Assembly (NCBI GenBank): GCA_020881915.1
Contig: JAJFPB010000003.1
Span: 5,518,001 to 5,582,000, forward strand
Origin: Paramyrothecium sp. XJ0827
Lineage: Eukaryota; Ascomycota; Sordariomycetes; Hypocreales; Stachybotryaceae
Reading direction: 5' to 3'
DNA: 64,000 nt
The notes beneath the pieces are model-generated. The model ran no database searches. It saw only the letters and a program-made list of their open reading frames with translations, and had not been told where the DNA came from. The translations under genes and the position numbers were made by a program. This document shows, piece by piece, positions 33,750 to 44,603 of the stretch (position 1 is the stretch's first letter; each line of letters starts with the position of its first letter).

Positions 33750-35213
33750 CGGGCTTTATCACGCACATCTAATGCCGTCTGATCGGACAGGCGAAAATCC
33801 CAACTGGGTGTCTGACGAGCCATACTACGACGATTTCTACACCCTTTGGGACACATTCCGCTGCACTCATGCGCTCATTTCTCTCATTCTCCCAAATCGA
33901 CAGGTCGAAATGAGTAAGTTCATTTGTTAGAGACCTTTCAGTGGCAGTGGCTCATTCGTACAGTTCGCGCCATGATTGACATATGGCGTCACGAGCGTTT
34001 CTTACCCGAAGGTCGCAGCCACAACAATAACGGTCGCGTTCAAGGCGGCTCCAACTCCGACAATGTCCTTGCTGACGCGTACGTCAAGAATCTCGATGTG
34101 GACGGGCTTATCAATTGGGTTGATGGTTACGCTGCTATGCGCACCAACGCCGAGGTTCAGCCCTACAATAATTTTGACTTCAACGATCCGACTGGAAGTA
34201 CAAAGGAAGGAAGATCGGCGCTGGACGATTGGAAGAAATATGGCTACGTATCTGTGAACTATGGCAGAAGTGTGAGCAAGACGGTTGAATACTCGCTGAA
34301 CGATTTTGCTGTAGCTCAAGTTGCCAAAGGCGAAGCACCTGATGAGGCTGCGAAGTACCTGAAGCGCTCGACGTGAGACTCTTACATCATCCTCCTTGAA
34401 ATGGACACTGACAAAAATAGTGGTTGGCAAAAGATTTGGCAAGCAAATGCAACTGCCCTCAACTACACAGGCTTCCTTGCCCCCTTACATCCAAATGGCA
34501 CTATTCTTGCAGACTACAGCCCGCTTGGCTGTGGAGAATGCAACTGGCAAGCCATCTCTTATGAGGGTACTCCTTGGGAGTATAGCTTCACAGCTCCGCA
34601 CGATATGTCGACGCTGATAGCTTTAATGGGCGGGCCTCGTGAGTTTGAACGTCGATTGGACGCCAGTTTCGTGCCGGGTCTCGGTGAACAGGACCAAGGA
34701 AACAACGGGATCGGATCCATGATTTACAATCCGGGTAATGAGCCAAGTTTTATGACCCCCTTTCTCTACAACTACCTTGGAAAGAAGCAATGGAAGAGCG
34801 TTACAAGGAGCAAATCTATCGTGGACGAGTTCTATCACGATGGTTCAAGCGGTATTCCCGGTAACGACGACGCGGGAAGCATGAGCAGCTGGCTTGTGTG
34901 GAACATGGTGGGTTTATACCCAGTCGTCACTCAGCCTATCTATTTACTCCTGTCCCCCCGCTTCGAGCGAATCAGCATCCAGTTGGGCAAAACTGGGGGC
35001 CACTTGCGCATTACTGCAGAAGGCCTCGGGGAAGGCCCGTATGTGCAGAGTGTCAAAGTTAACGGGGAAGCATGGGACAAGAGTTGGGTGAGCCACGAGG
35101 ACCTGGTGGGACAGGGTAGTCTTGGAGGACTCCTCGAATTTGTCTTAGGCGCAGAACCGCGGGAGTGGGACTCCGGAGAGCTGCCGCCGAGCCCAGGTTC
35201 TGACCATTCTTAG
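33750..35213 (+). pseudogene. GH92 alpha-1,2-mannosidase, N-terminal half missing
   Basis: Three exons (to 33913, 33964-34372, 34421-35213) encode the C-terminal portion of a family 92 exo-mannosidase: HLMPSDRTGENPNW, YYDDFYTLWDTFR, IRAMIDIWRHERFLPEGR, GSNSDNVLADAYVK, GNEPSFMTPFLYNY, and the catalytic loop GIPGNDDAGSMSSWLVWNMVGLYPV. These enzymes remove alpha-1,2-linked mannose using calcium. Full-length fungal members are near 800 aa with a signal peptide and an N-terminal beta-sandwich. Here the similarity starts abruptly near 33750 and upstream frames do not match, so about the first 300 residues are missing. The retained part has clean splice sites (49-nt and 48-nt introns) and no internal stop, so the loss is probably recent or reflects a rearrangement. 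The C-terminal tail after LEFVLG is unusually acidic and short. Confidence 0.82.
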
Positions 35214-35349
35214 TTCTTCTTTTTGGATTATAAGAACTTGAGAAGATGATGACGTTTGCGGTTGATTTACTCCATAGGTGAACTGAATATCCAATGAGGC
35301 GTTCGGATTTCCACCACGACCATGACATTTGCAAAAATGAAGTTATCGC

Positions 35350-36210
35350 CAGTGAAGTAAATAGTGCAAAATACGGTATACGATATTTTTTCAACGCCAC
35401 ACTGCACTGGATTGTTTAGGAATTCGGTGCACTGCACGGCATACGGTATTCCACTATATTTAAGCAATATCGTATCGTAATATCATATCGCACGGCGTGC
35501 GAAGAGCCGCATGGCCTAAGCATAAAACTAACCAAATTGAGTAAGGTTGAGGCTCAAGATAGTCTCACGGACCCTAACAAGATGAAGCCATTCACAGCCA
35601 ACATATAAGATTATACTATTGCCAGATAACGAGAACGCTCGGGAAAACGTTTTCCTAGACCTCGCTCGCGTATGTTAAGGGTTTACTTAAGCTACATTAT
35701 TGACTAATTTAACGTCACTCCTATTGCTTAGGTGTGAGAATGAAATAGGTAGATCTAGAGGTCAAAAGAAAACTCCACAGATTCGAGCATTATGAGTTTG
35801 AATTGTTTGCATACTATCTATTGCTCGTAATATCAGGTATAATGTTAGAAGACCCCTGCTGTTCCTCTTCTCCAATGATAGCTGTATCCAAGACAAGCGC
35901 AACGTCGTCAACCCAAGCCAAGTTGTGAGTCTTCGACCAGGACTTTATGCACTCAATTGCCTCGATTATATCAATCCCTAACCTGTTCCTGCGATCTTGG
36001 AGGCATATATGGGGAGAGTCCTCGTATTACTCGTATTACATAGTACTTGCACTATATTTGATATCATATTTATACGATATTTGAACGACCATGCACTGTA
36101 TTACACGGTTTCCGGTGTTGCTTGCACTGCACGGTATAAAAATACCGTGCAGGCAATACGATATTGAATATGATATTGTCTTATTTACGGCCACACTATT
36201 TACTTCACTG
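35350..36210. mobile_element. hAT-type MITE, 861 bp, with 8-bp target duplication
   Basis: Perfect 17-bp terminal inverted repeats, CAGTGAAGTAAATAGTG at 35350-35366 and its reverse complement at 36194-36210, are flanked on both sides by the same 8 bases, GTTATCGC (35342-35349 and 36211-36218). An 8-bp target duplication and ends beginning CAGTG are the signature of hAT superfamily elements. There is no transposase frame inside, so this is a non-autonomous element. Internal subterminal palindromes built on GCACGGTAT/ATACCGTGC (near 36128-36152) and AATACGATATT words are also typical of MITEs. It lies in the spacer downstream of the GH92 fragment. Confidence 0.88.
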
Positions 36211-36218
36211 GTTATCGC

Positions 36219-36760
36219 CGTGGCCAGCTGGATTGGAACTGCTGTTTAATTGCGTTCTGCCCGGAATCGAGTTGTTCCAAATTCTTTCTTTTTGTCTCCT
36301 TTATTTTCCTGAGACATGGCAATATTCGTGAGTATGATGCATAGCTAATCGATTCAAGATATACTACTTCCACCTTACAAATCGCTCTTCTTAGAACTAG
36401 TAACTTATTGTCCAAGATCAACCACACTATTTTGCTATTTTACAAAGAAACAAATATCCCTCAAACGCAATGGCGGCAACAATAAAGGTAGCAGGGTAAC
36501 AGCAGCATTAGCAATGCCTGTGTTTCGAGACGCACCACGAATTCGGACCTCAATGGGGATTGATAGTGGCTTCTTGGTCATTCTGAGATTCTCACCAGGG
36601 CCTTCAGTAAAGACGACGACTGAGCCATCTGCGCATCGGTCTGGCAAGAACGGCAAGATCGTTGCGCTTTTGATTCACCTTGCCGAATCCTAGAAGGAAG
36701 GGCGAGCAACCTAAACCAATAAATACGTACTCCCATCCCATGAAGACCCGGGCAAAGTAA
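36219..36760. other. Intergenic, 0.54 kb
   Basis: No supported gene. Small frames at 36212-36427 and 36435-36656 (minus) lack recognisable features. The left part is AT-rich, next to the MITE end. Confidence 0.4.
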
Positions 36761-37238
36761 TTACCCCGGTATACCAAATCTCTTCATCAACTCGTCGACC
36801 TGCAATCTCGGCCGCCTGTCTCGATCTTGCCTACCTCTGAATTGAGCATTTTCCAGTGCCCATCTGCTCTTGGCAGCCTCTACAATCTCCCCCCTTTCGT
36901 GTTGACTATGGTCAAGAACACCCTTAACCATCGCCCCCCAAGTCAGAGTATCTATAGATGGGAGCACTGCTTTTAATGATCTTGTCTGGACGACCCCCTA
37001 ATTGCTGTTTCAATTCTACCGCATGGCATAGAGCCATAATCGTATCACAGCAAGAACATACCAGCATAAGTATGGTTATCACCGCGATTCCCAAGATGAC
37101 GAACAGGCGCTCGACGTTTTGCCTGACGTATCCTCCGGTAGAATGGCAATCAAGCGGCCACTCCGTAGGCTCGAATCTATGCAAGCTTGCAAAAATAGCG
37201 AATAGGATTCTGCAAAACTCATTGGTTGCCTTGAGCAT
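36761..37238 (-). CDS. Hypothetical small membrane protein, 144 aa
   Basis: Two exons, 36995-37238 and 36761-36951, join in frame across a short 43-nt intron (gtcgtc...tatag) to give QQLG/DTLTWGAMVKG. The protein has one strong hydrophobic span, about LFVILGIAVITILMLVCSCC (residues 45-64), and a charged C-terminal tail with EIVEAAKSRWALENAQFRG and RPRLQVDELMKRFG. I do not recognise the family. An upstream exon is possible, since the frame stays open to about 37373 without an ATG before 37238. The in-frame join of two otherwise unexplained frames is the main support. Confidence 0.45.
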
Positions 37239-37433
37239 CTCAGATCTGAAGTCTTCGTTCCTGTCAGCGCTTAAACCAGCCAAGGTGTGGACACGTTGAG
37301 GCGGGCGACTTCGAAGCCATCCAAAACAAGGCTTCTTAAAAAAATAAAAAATAAAAAGTAGTAGTAATAGCAAACCCTTGAATAAGGCTTGAAATTAATT
37401 TTAAATACACTAATACCACAGCCCCTTCATTAC

Positions 37434-40400
37434 TCAAGGAACTATTGAGCCGTATTTGCCATAAGTAAGGGAGTCAGTCTTAGCCAACAGAAGTGGCGAG
37501 CACTCCTTAACCTTACCCCCAGTAATAGAGTATTGGATAGCCTTGTCTTTAAGAGTTTTAACACCCTTACTTGGGTCTTCGGCAAGGAAGACCTTGGCGC
37601 CAGCCCTATCTACATAATTGCAGACCACTGGATAGAAGACTCTATCGTTGATATCGACTGCGAGGTACATCTTATTGTCCTCGGTACTGTCTTCGTTTTT
37701 GCCGACGGGGGCCCACATAACAAGGACACCACCGTCTGGAACGCTAGACTCATCACCGATCCGCAAGCGGGATACGCCCAGGAGCGACATGGTATTGTTA
37801 TAGTAGTGCAAAGCTCGCGACATACTATCGGCAACCAGGGCGTCTTCTTTGAATGACCATAAATCGGAGCAAGATGGAGTATTCTCGCCGCCCTTGGAGA
37901 CCACGTACACGTTGCCGTTGGAGCAGCCAGCAACTTTGACAGAAGAGGAGCTGCTGACCAGAGAAGCAAACTCCAATCCATCTTCGTCCTCGAATGGCTG
38001 GCCCGGTTTGCTGACTGAGCCCGCCCCGGAGGGCTTGGATGGTCTTGGTGAGGTTGCTGATGGTGTCGAGCTCGTTTTGGCAACCGAGGCAGCGAGGCTC
38101 GATGCGTGTCCAGATGGGGTCGATGCAGCTCCAGAGGGGGTCGATGCAGCTCCAGAGGGGGTCGATGCAGCTCCGGAGGGGGTTGATGCAATCGGCGTGA
38201 AACCCGAGGAAGAAGATGGAGTTGATAACGGAGGGTTTTGACTGGTTTCCAGTGGTGGGACGACCGATGTTTGCTCATTTTCTTCCGGCACTTCCGGAGC
38301 ATGTGGCTCGGTAGCTGGTGTTTCTTGAACCGGGGATTCAGCTGCCGGAGGTATAACCACGCCATCATTTATTGGGGGCTCAATGATGGCTGATTCAATA
38401 GGAAGCTCGGTAGCAACCGGCTCAGGGGCAGAAGGCTCAATAGCTGGTGGATCTACAACTGGTGGCTCTACAGCTGGTGGTTCAACAGCTGGTGGTTCAA
38501 CAGCTGGTGGTTCAACAGCTGGTGGTTCAGTAGCTGGTGGTTCAATAGCTGGTGGTTCAATTGCTGGTGGCTGAGCAGGCTGGGGAACAGCCGGAGATCC
38601 AAGCCTAGGCTTCATTAACAACTGATCAATGCAGACATAGGACCCATTCGAAAACTTACGGGATGCACAATTCGGTAAGTACCTTGTCTCCGGTATCCAA
38701 GATATTCTTGTCTTTGAAGAAGCTTGCTTTGAGATCAAGCTTGTTTCGCCAACTAATTTGGCCGTGGATGCCAGGACAGCCGTTGACTTCAACAAAGCCT
38801 CCCTCCAGGCCATCCTCACCCAAAGAGACTTTGGCGGCAACTTCCGCTGTTGCCTTGATCGATGGCTCATCAACAATACCGGCAGAGAGATCGAACATGG
38901 CAATTTTGATGCCGACGTGGATACCGACAGGCAGGCCTAGCGAAGCGGACGCTTTGATTCTACCCTCTGCTTCGAAGACGGGCACAAAGTTCGGGTCGAA
39001 ACCGCTTACGTCTGTCTTGTCGGAGTCTTTGAAATCAAGCCTTGCCACGGCGTTCTGAAGATTCATATCAGCACCCGCAAGCAACCTCCCTGATGCTGAA
39101 GCCTCGAGGCCAACATTGGCACCAACGTCAATGCGAGGGCCAATGGATATAACACCGAAACTCAACCCAGGAAGGCCCATGCTGAATAGATCATAGTGTA
39201 CATTGTGGCTAAATTGGATTGCAGCGTCGATGCCGAGTTTGAGGGCTAGCTGAAGGTCGGCATTCACCTCGATGAAGCCCTCCTCGATGCCTTTGAAAGG
39301 AACCCACTTGGCTTTTCCATAGAGCTTAGCGCGACCGTTGACGGAGCAGCCCACACAGTAGACGCTGACATGGCCACTCAATCCATCGGATGAGGGCAGT
39401 TCTTCCTTGAACAGCTGAATAGCATCGCCCCATGGAGATGTGGTTTGCACAAGGCCGCCACCCAGCTCACTGCCCGTGTCGGGGAGCCTGAAGTTGAACT
39501 CCTTGTCAATGTCGGCAGAGACGGCAAGTGCATCTGTAATTACGTCGAAGACGGCCTCGACGGGCTTCACGATGACATCCACGACATCCCCAATGAAGTC
39601 AAAGAATCCTCGTCTCTGTAGTGTTGAATTGCCACGTACATCCTCATCAATGCTGTCAAGAAACTCCTGGTATTGATCACTGAGGTCTTGAGAGCCGAGC
39701 AGCGCGTCGAGGTCACGGTCGAAAGAGTCGCCAAGACACGCGGTCTGAAGGCCGTACTTGTCATCGACAGGGGGCACGCAAGCACCCGCGCCTGGACGAC
39801 CTGAACCAGAGCCAGCCCCATCTCCCGTGTTGGTGCCTGGAGGACGCTGAGTGGCGGGCGGTCTCTTGTTAGGTTTCTCTTTTGGAGTGTAGTACCCCCA
39901 CTCTGACTCTCCTCGAGAAATAATTTCGTCGGGATGGGTGGGTTTGCCCTTGGCAACAATAGAATGCTCGCTTTCCTTCCAAACAATATTCTTCACCAGA
40001 AAGAAGCATCGATCTTGTTTCTCGTAAGCACCACATCCCTCAACATAGGTAATCAGTACTAGGTCGTCTTTCTTAGACCACGTCTCGATAGCGTACTCCC
40101 AAGCCTCATCAGAACTAAAGTGCATTTCCAGGCCATTAGGACTATACTCTATGTTAATAATAGAGTCCGTATGATCCAGGTTAACGGAGGGCTGCTTAAA
40201 GAAGTACGTAAGCCATGCATACTCGCCCGCCTTAGTAGGATCGTTGATGCCATAATACATCTTCGATCCATCCTCAGGAGGGACGGGAATGACATTTTTT
40301 GCTGGCTTCGTGTCACAGTCCCAGTGCAGGTTCGGCTTAAGGGTAGCCACAGGCGCCGGCTGAGTGTGAGATGGGGAGGTTTTCGCTGAAGGCTTCGGTG

Positions 40401-40614
40401 CGGGGTGCTTGTCTGGCAAGCCAGCTGGGGAGGTGCTGGCTGGGAACAGGGCACCGCAGCTAGTTGGAGTAGCTGGGCAGCCTGTTTGGGGCGTCACATA
40501 GACGATGACGACCTCGAAGCCATTTATGCTTGCTGTAGCAAGGCCGGAACTATCTGGAGCGGGCAGTGCTTGAACGAATGTGGCGGCCAAGATGGCCAGG
40601 AATTGAAGCAACAT
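37434..40614 (-). CDS. Large secreted protein with Pro/Glu and Ser/Thr repeats (DUF7029/DUF7223-like)
   Basis: Two exons (38660-40614 and 37434-38604) encode 1,041 aa. MLLQFLAILAATFVQALPAP is a signal peptide. Residues of about 30-250 form a first domain with paired cysteines (VEGCGAYEKQDRCFFLVKNIVW), and about 300-650 form a second, beta-rich domain (VYCVGCSVNGRAKLYGKAKW; ISIGPRIDVGANVGLEASA). These resemble the DUF7029 and DUF7223 regions of fungal secreted proteins; the assignment is from memory and moderate. After the 55-nt intron comes a linker of PPAVE units, then ASTPSGA units, then a C-terminal cysteine-containing domain that may bind a ligand or the wall. An upstream in-frame start would bury the signal peptide, so ATG 40614 is chosen. 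A TATA-like run lies 75-85 bases upstream. The product is probably extracellular or wall-associated. Confidence 0.85.
38101..38195. repeat. 24-bp coding minisatellite
   Basis: Three to four copies of a 24-bp unit (GGGGTCGATGCAGCTCCAGA plus four bases on the + strand) encode the repeated ASTPSGA octad in the secreted protein. The two central copies are identical, and the outer ones carry one or two changes. Copy number changes here keep the reading frame. Confidence 0.8.
38430..38578. repeat. 18-bp coding minisatellite
   Basis: About eight copies of an 18-bp unit (ACAGCTGGTGGTTCAACA-type on the + strand) encode the hexapeptide series PPAVEP/PPAIEP. Several adjacent copies are identical. The unit is a multiple of three, so length variation would not break the gene. 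Confidence 0.85.
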
Positions 40615-40685
40615 GGTGAGCGAGTGTAGTGATAAAGAATGACAGGCCGTGCCAGACAAGTACCAAGAATTCTACGATGGCAAGC

Positions 40686-40700
40686 ACTATATATATATTA
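40686..40700 (-). promoter_or_regulatory. TATA-like run before the secreted repeat protein
   Basis: An alternating TATATATATA tract lies about 75-85 bases upstream of the start codon at 40614 on the minus strand, a plausible core promoter position. Motif and position only. Confidence 0.35.
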
Positions 40701-43480
40701 TGCGATGGAATGAGCCGTTTGAGCGACTGAATAAGTTCAGACGTCTATCAATTCCATATCGGGCCTGCTCCAGCCGGCACTACCGTTCTCATGCACGCCC
40801 GAGCCACATGATGGCACGGTCGAACGGCGAGGCGGTCTCAAAAGCTGTGCCTGCATCGGGCACCCTCAGCCCTTCCAAATCGGTACCTTTTTTTCCACGG
40901 CTGAGATTGAGTCCACGTCTCAAGAGGCAACTGGAAATGCGCAGCACTCAGCTAGCTGAATCGTTACATTCACCAATTTCAATTCTTTATTTGTCCATAC
41001 AAACCACGGGCCATCACTTTCCAGCGTTACATTATAGTCTTTCTCCGAAGGAGTTCAATTTGAGGGACGTGCAGACTTTCGAAAGGTAAATCCGAACACT
41101 GCCACGGGACTGCTGCATGACTGTTGAGCTGTGCGGACTCTGCTAAATGAACAATGCACCGGATACTGTGAGCATGGCCGCTGTGATGCGCATGCAGATT
41201 GTCACGTGTTGCTCCCGGTGCTGCGATCACGACCGCGCGAGATGTCAAGATCGGTCGCAAAACACCACACCGTACGTAATGGATTGTGAGGCTAGATGAT
41301 GTACACTCATTTGATGGAGGGACATGCTTTTCCTTAATGGCAAAAAGAAGATGTAGTTTCCATATCTGCTGTCCTCCGAAGAAGCTGAGCTTCCTTCCTT
41401 CTGTACAAGAATTTTAAACACACACCGAAACGAGATCTTTAAGAACTACAGGGTAGGTAAAACAAGACGCATTTCCTTCCCACACAATCACAGTGTCACA
41501 ACGTTTCTGTATTCATTGCATTTTTAGAAGCGGCTACTGTTGCCGCAGTAGCACCACTGCGGGATTCTTTATGTGCTCAGGAAAAACCAGTGTCGCTTTT
41601 GCTAATCATTTGAGGGAAGGCCAGTGAAGGCGGTGACTAGAACCCGGTCGCAATACCACGCACATAAGTGTGGTGCAGGGTCCGAGCTACGCGTAGTTTG
41701 ACAAGTCTTGATAGATAGCGAGCCCCAGGACATAATCTGTGTCACTAATATTGCCAAAAACGGGGGAGCGTATCTCCACAACCTTCTAGCCGCCAACCAC
41801 ATCCACCATTTTTGCCTTTGCGTTGGAACGTAACTCCTTACCTGCGTTTGACGGGCTTTGCTATTTTCAGTGTTAGCACCTCGGCCGTATTCAGATTGAC
41901 TCATGGGGCTCGGATAACGGAAGACCAGGGGCATAGGAACAGGGTTTCTCGACTGGGATGCTCAATATAGATAAGCGCTTGAAAGACGCTGATGTGCTCA
42001 GCGATGCTCGGCCCACATGGTAAACATGTAGCGTCTGGCTTCGGGACAAGGTGGCCTTTAACTTATCATAATTACGCTATTCTTCTCAAGGCACATCAGC
42101 TTATGCCCATCTCGATCGATACTAGGCTTGTGCACCCTGTCATTTAATTCGTTTAAACACGATCTACTGATAAGCCAGTTCAAAAGTTGGTCAGCGAGTT
42201 CTAGCCAGGTAAAACCATGGAGTACGTTGAAGGAGTGAGTCTAACTGGGTGTTTCTAGCCGACTGTATGCATCCATTGTTTGGGGTAGTTAATTTCGGTG
42301 GCTTGGTTTAGGCCATGCATCTAATTGGTCTTATCAACTGTCATAAACGTTGGATCTTGTGTGCTATCGTGGATTTGGAGATGCCGAACTTAGAAGTGGT
42401 TAGACGTTCCACATGCTGGCACGATGCGGACTGGCCTACAGAGTCCAAATGCGAAGAAAAGGACTCAAGCCACCTTGCCCAGCCTCACAGTAGAAATAAC
42501 ATGAGAATTCATGATGAGACGAATTATCGGGCATGACTACATCCTTGTCTCGGAATGCTAATCCGGAGCCTTGGAACAGGCGTTGCTGGTTGCATACAAT
42601 GTTGTGAGCATGGCCAATGGCTGCTTACCAGCTTTCCGCCATCGGAACCTCTCATTCCCAGGCCAAAGCTCGTGCGCCCAGGGTTCGCTGAAGCAGGGTT
42701 CTTTCACGCGACCTCCTTGTCACCAATTATTGGCTCTGTAGCATCAGGCACAAAAATCGACCAATGGGAAAATTCACCAACATCCCAATCCATCCCCGTG
42801 CATTCCGTACCCAAGATCGCAACCCGGCCTTCCCGGCTCGTCCGTTGCCTTGACCGAAAGTGACAACAAAACTTCTAACAAGGATACGGACCATATCAAG
42901 GGGCCCTGGAACCCTTCGTGTCTTTGTGTGCTGAACGAGCGGCGATTGGTCGGGCTCTAGGACCGCACTTCCGCTTGTCAGCTGTCCGGCTACAGGTTCC
43001 TTCAAGTCACCGTATCGCTTATCCCTGCTGCTGATGATCCCGGGCTTGAATGCTGACAGCGGTGAGGTTATCCAGCACAGCGATTCTACATCACACAGCT
43101 AAGCGATGATAAATGTTGGTATGAGATTGAGCTGTTACTTTTTCAGCATTCAGACAGAATGAGCGTTGAGGTCTATGAATAAGAAGCAATAAAAGATGAA
43201 GCAAACTGCCCTGCCCTGGATCACAGCTACACATCTGTAAGATGGCCACCTTGGCATGTCGTGCTAGCCTAGTTGGATAAGACATATTCCTCATGTTCGA
43301 TGATCCGTCAGTCTGGCCCACGTGCACTTCTACCTAGACGACAAGCGAGCTTATGGTACCTTTGCGATGCACTAGCTATCAGACCGGGGATCCCAGCATG
43401 CTCGTCAAACCGGGTGCACCTACGGTATCACCAGAGGCCAAGCAGAGTTTTCCGTGCGTGTGGCTCAGCTGTATTCAAGT

Positions 43481-43487
43481 ATAAAAG
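43481..43487 (+). promoter_or_regulatory. TATA box of the tyrosinase gene
   Basis: A consensus TATAAAA lies 102 bases upstream of the tyrosinase ATG at 43583. Its perfect match and spacing support it as the core promoter. Confidence 0.5.
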
Positions 43488-43582
43488 ACGGGCCCCAAAT
43501 GATTCAAATCTGTTCAAATGATAACTCAGAATCCCCTCAGACACCAGTCCTCTTTAACTACCGCGCTGTCATATTACCAATC

Positions 43583-44603
43583 ATGAAATTCACCAATACT
43601 CTCACCTGCATTGCGGGTCTCTTTTATACTGTCAATGCTTTACCATCGGCGAATCTCGAGGCTCGCCAGACAACCTGCACCTCGCCTCGGCTGCGCAAGT
43701 CCTGGAATGCAGCATCTGCTGCTGAGAAGAAGGCTTATATTGATGCAGCTGTCTGCCTGACCAAGAAGCCATCGAAGCTCACTGGTGTTCGCGGCGCAAC
43801 CAGACATGAGGACTTCACCTGGGTTCATAACAAATTCGCCAACCAAATCCACGGCACGGCTAACTTCCTCCCATGGCACCGCTACATCATCCATTTATAT
43901 GAAGAAGCATTAGTTAAGGAATGCGGATACACAGGCACAGCCCTTTACTGGGACTTTGTAGCTGATTCTGCCTCGCCAATTCTAGCTACTATCTGGGACC
44001 CAGTTACCGGTTTTGGCGGTAATGGTACGAGCCCTGATGGTACAGCACTTAGCTACTGCGTGCGGGAGGGTCCTTTTGCCCATATGCAGCTTCAGTTCCT
44101 TGGCAACGAGACGATTCCTCACTGCCTTAATCGCGACTTTATTGAGGGTTACCCATATGAGGACGAGCAAGAGCTGCTGGGCGGCACCTACAGCCCAAAG
44201 TTTGTGAATCCTATTATGGCTCTACCGGATTTTCTCAACTTCCATGCTCGTCTCGAAGGAGGTCCCCACTCAGGTGTGCACATCGGAATTAGCGGCGATA
44301 TGGGTCCTGTTACGTCTCCAAATGGTAATTTATACTCGAACTCCAGCTCATGCTACTTACTAATTAACTGGTTTAGACCCCATCTTCTACCTGGTTCATG
44401 CGCAGGTTGATCGGCTCTGGTGGATCTGGCAACAAGAGTCTCCGTCTCGACTGAGTGACTACGCTGGCAATGTTTGGCCTGAAGATATGTCGGGCACAAG
44501 TGCTACTTTGGATGATTTGCTGCCTATGGGCGGACTCGCAACGGATAAAAAGGTCCGCGAGCTGATGAATGCAGGAAGCTCTAAGCTCTGCTATAGATAT
44601 TAG
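43583..44603 (+). CDS. Secreted tyrosinase (type 3 copper oxidase), 322 aa
   Basis: Two exons (43583-44324 and 44377-44603) flank a 52-nt intron. MKFTNTLTCIAGLFYTVNALP is a signal peptide, followed by a likely Kex2-type site at LEAR/Q. The CuA ligands are in the region WVHNKFANQIHGTANFLPWHRYI (three His) and the CuB ligands in GGPHSGVHIGI and, after the intron, DPIFYLVHAQVDRLWW. All six histidines are therefore present. The enzyme hydroxylates monophenols and/or oxidises diphenols to quinones, in melanin formation or phenolic detoxification; as a secreted short form it lacks the long C-terminal shielding domain of intracellular tyrosinases. The start at 43583 is set by the signal peptide. It lies alone between large spacers and appears intact. 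Confidence 0.92.

Larger units (their letters stand above)
40615..43582. other. 3-kb spacer without a supported gene
   Basis: Divergent region between the secreted repeat protein and the tyrosinase. Frames here are short (to 146 codons at 40649-41089 +) and carry no domain. I see no transposon ends or RNA genes. Promoter elements at both ends are listed separately. Confidence 0.45.

Noticed and set aside
36685..36715. Similarity of about 28 bases to 32700-32730 (AGAAGGAAGGGC-AGCAACCT)
   Set aside because: Too short and imperfect to call a repeat; no extension on either side was found.
37610..38368. 252-codon minus-strand frame rich in His/Pro/Arg
   Set aside because: Alternative frame of the secreted repeat protein; its repeats are the same minisatellites read out of frame.
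38383..38574. Plus-strand Gly/Ser/Thr repeat ORF (GGSTA units)
   Set aside because: Antisense reading of the 18-bp minisatellite; no independent coding evidence.
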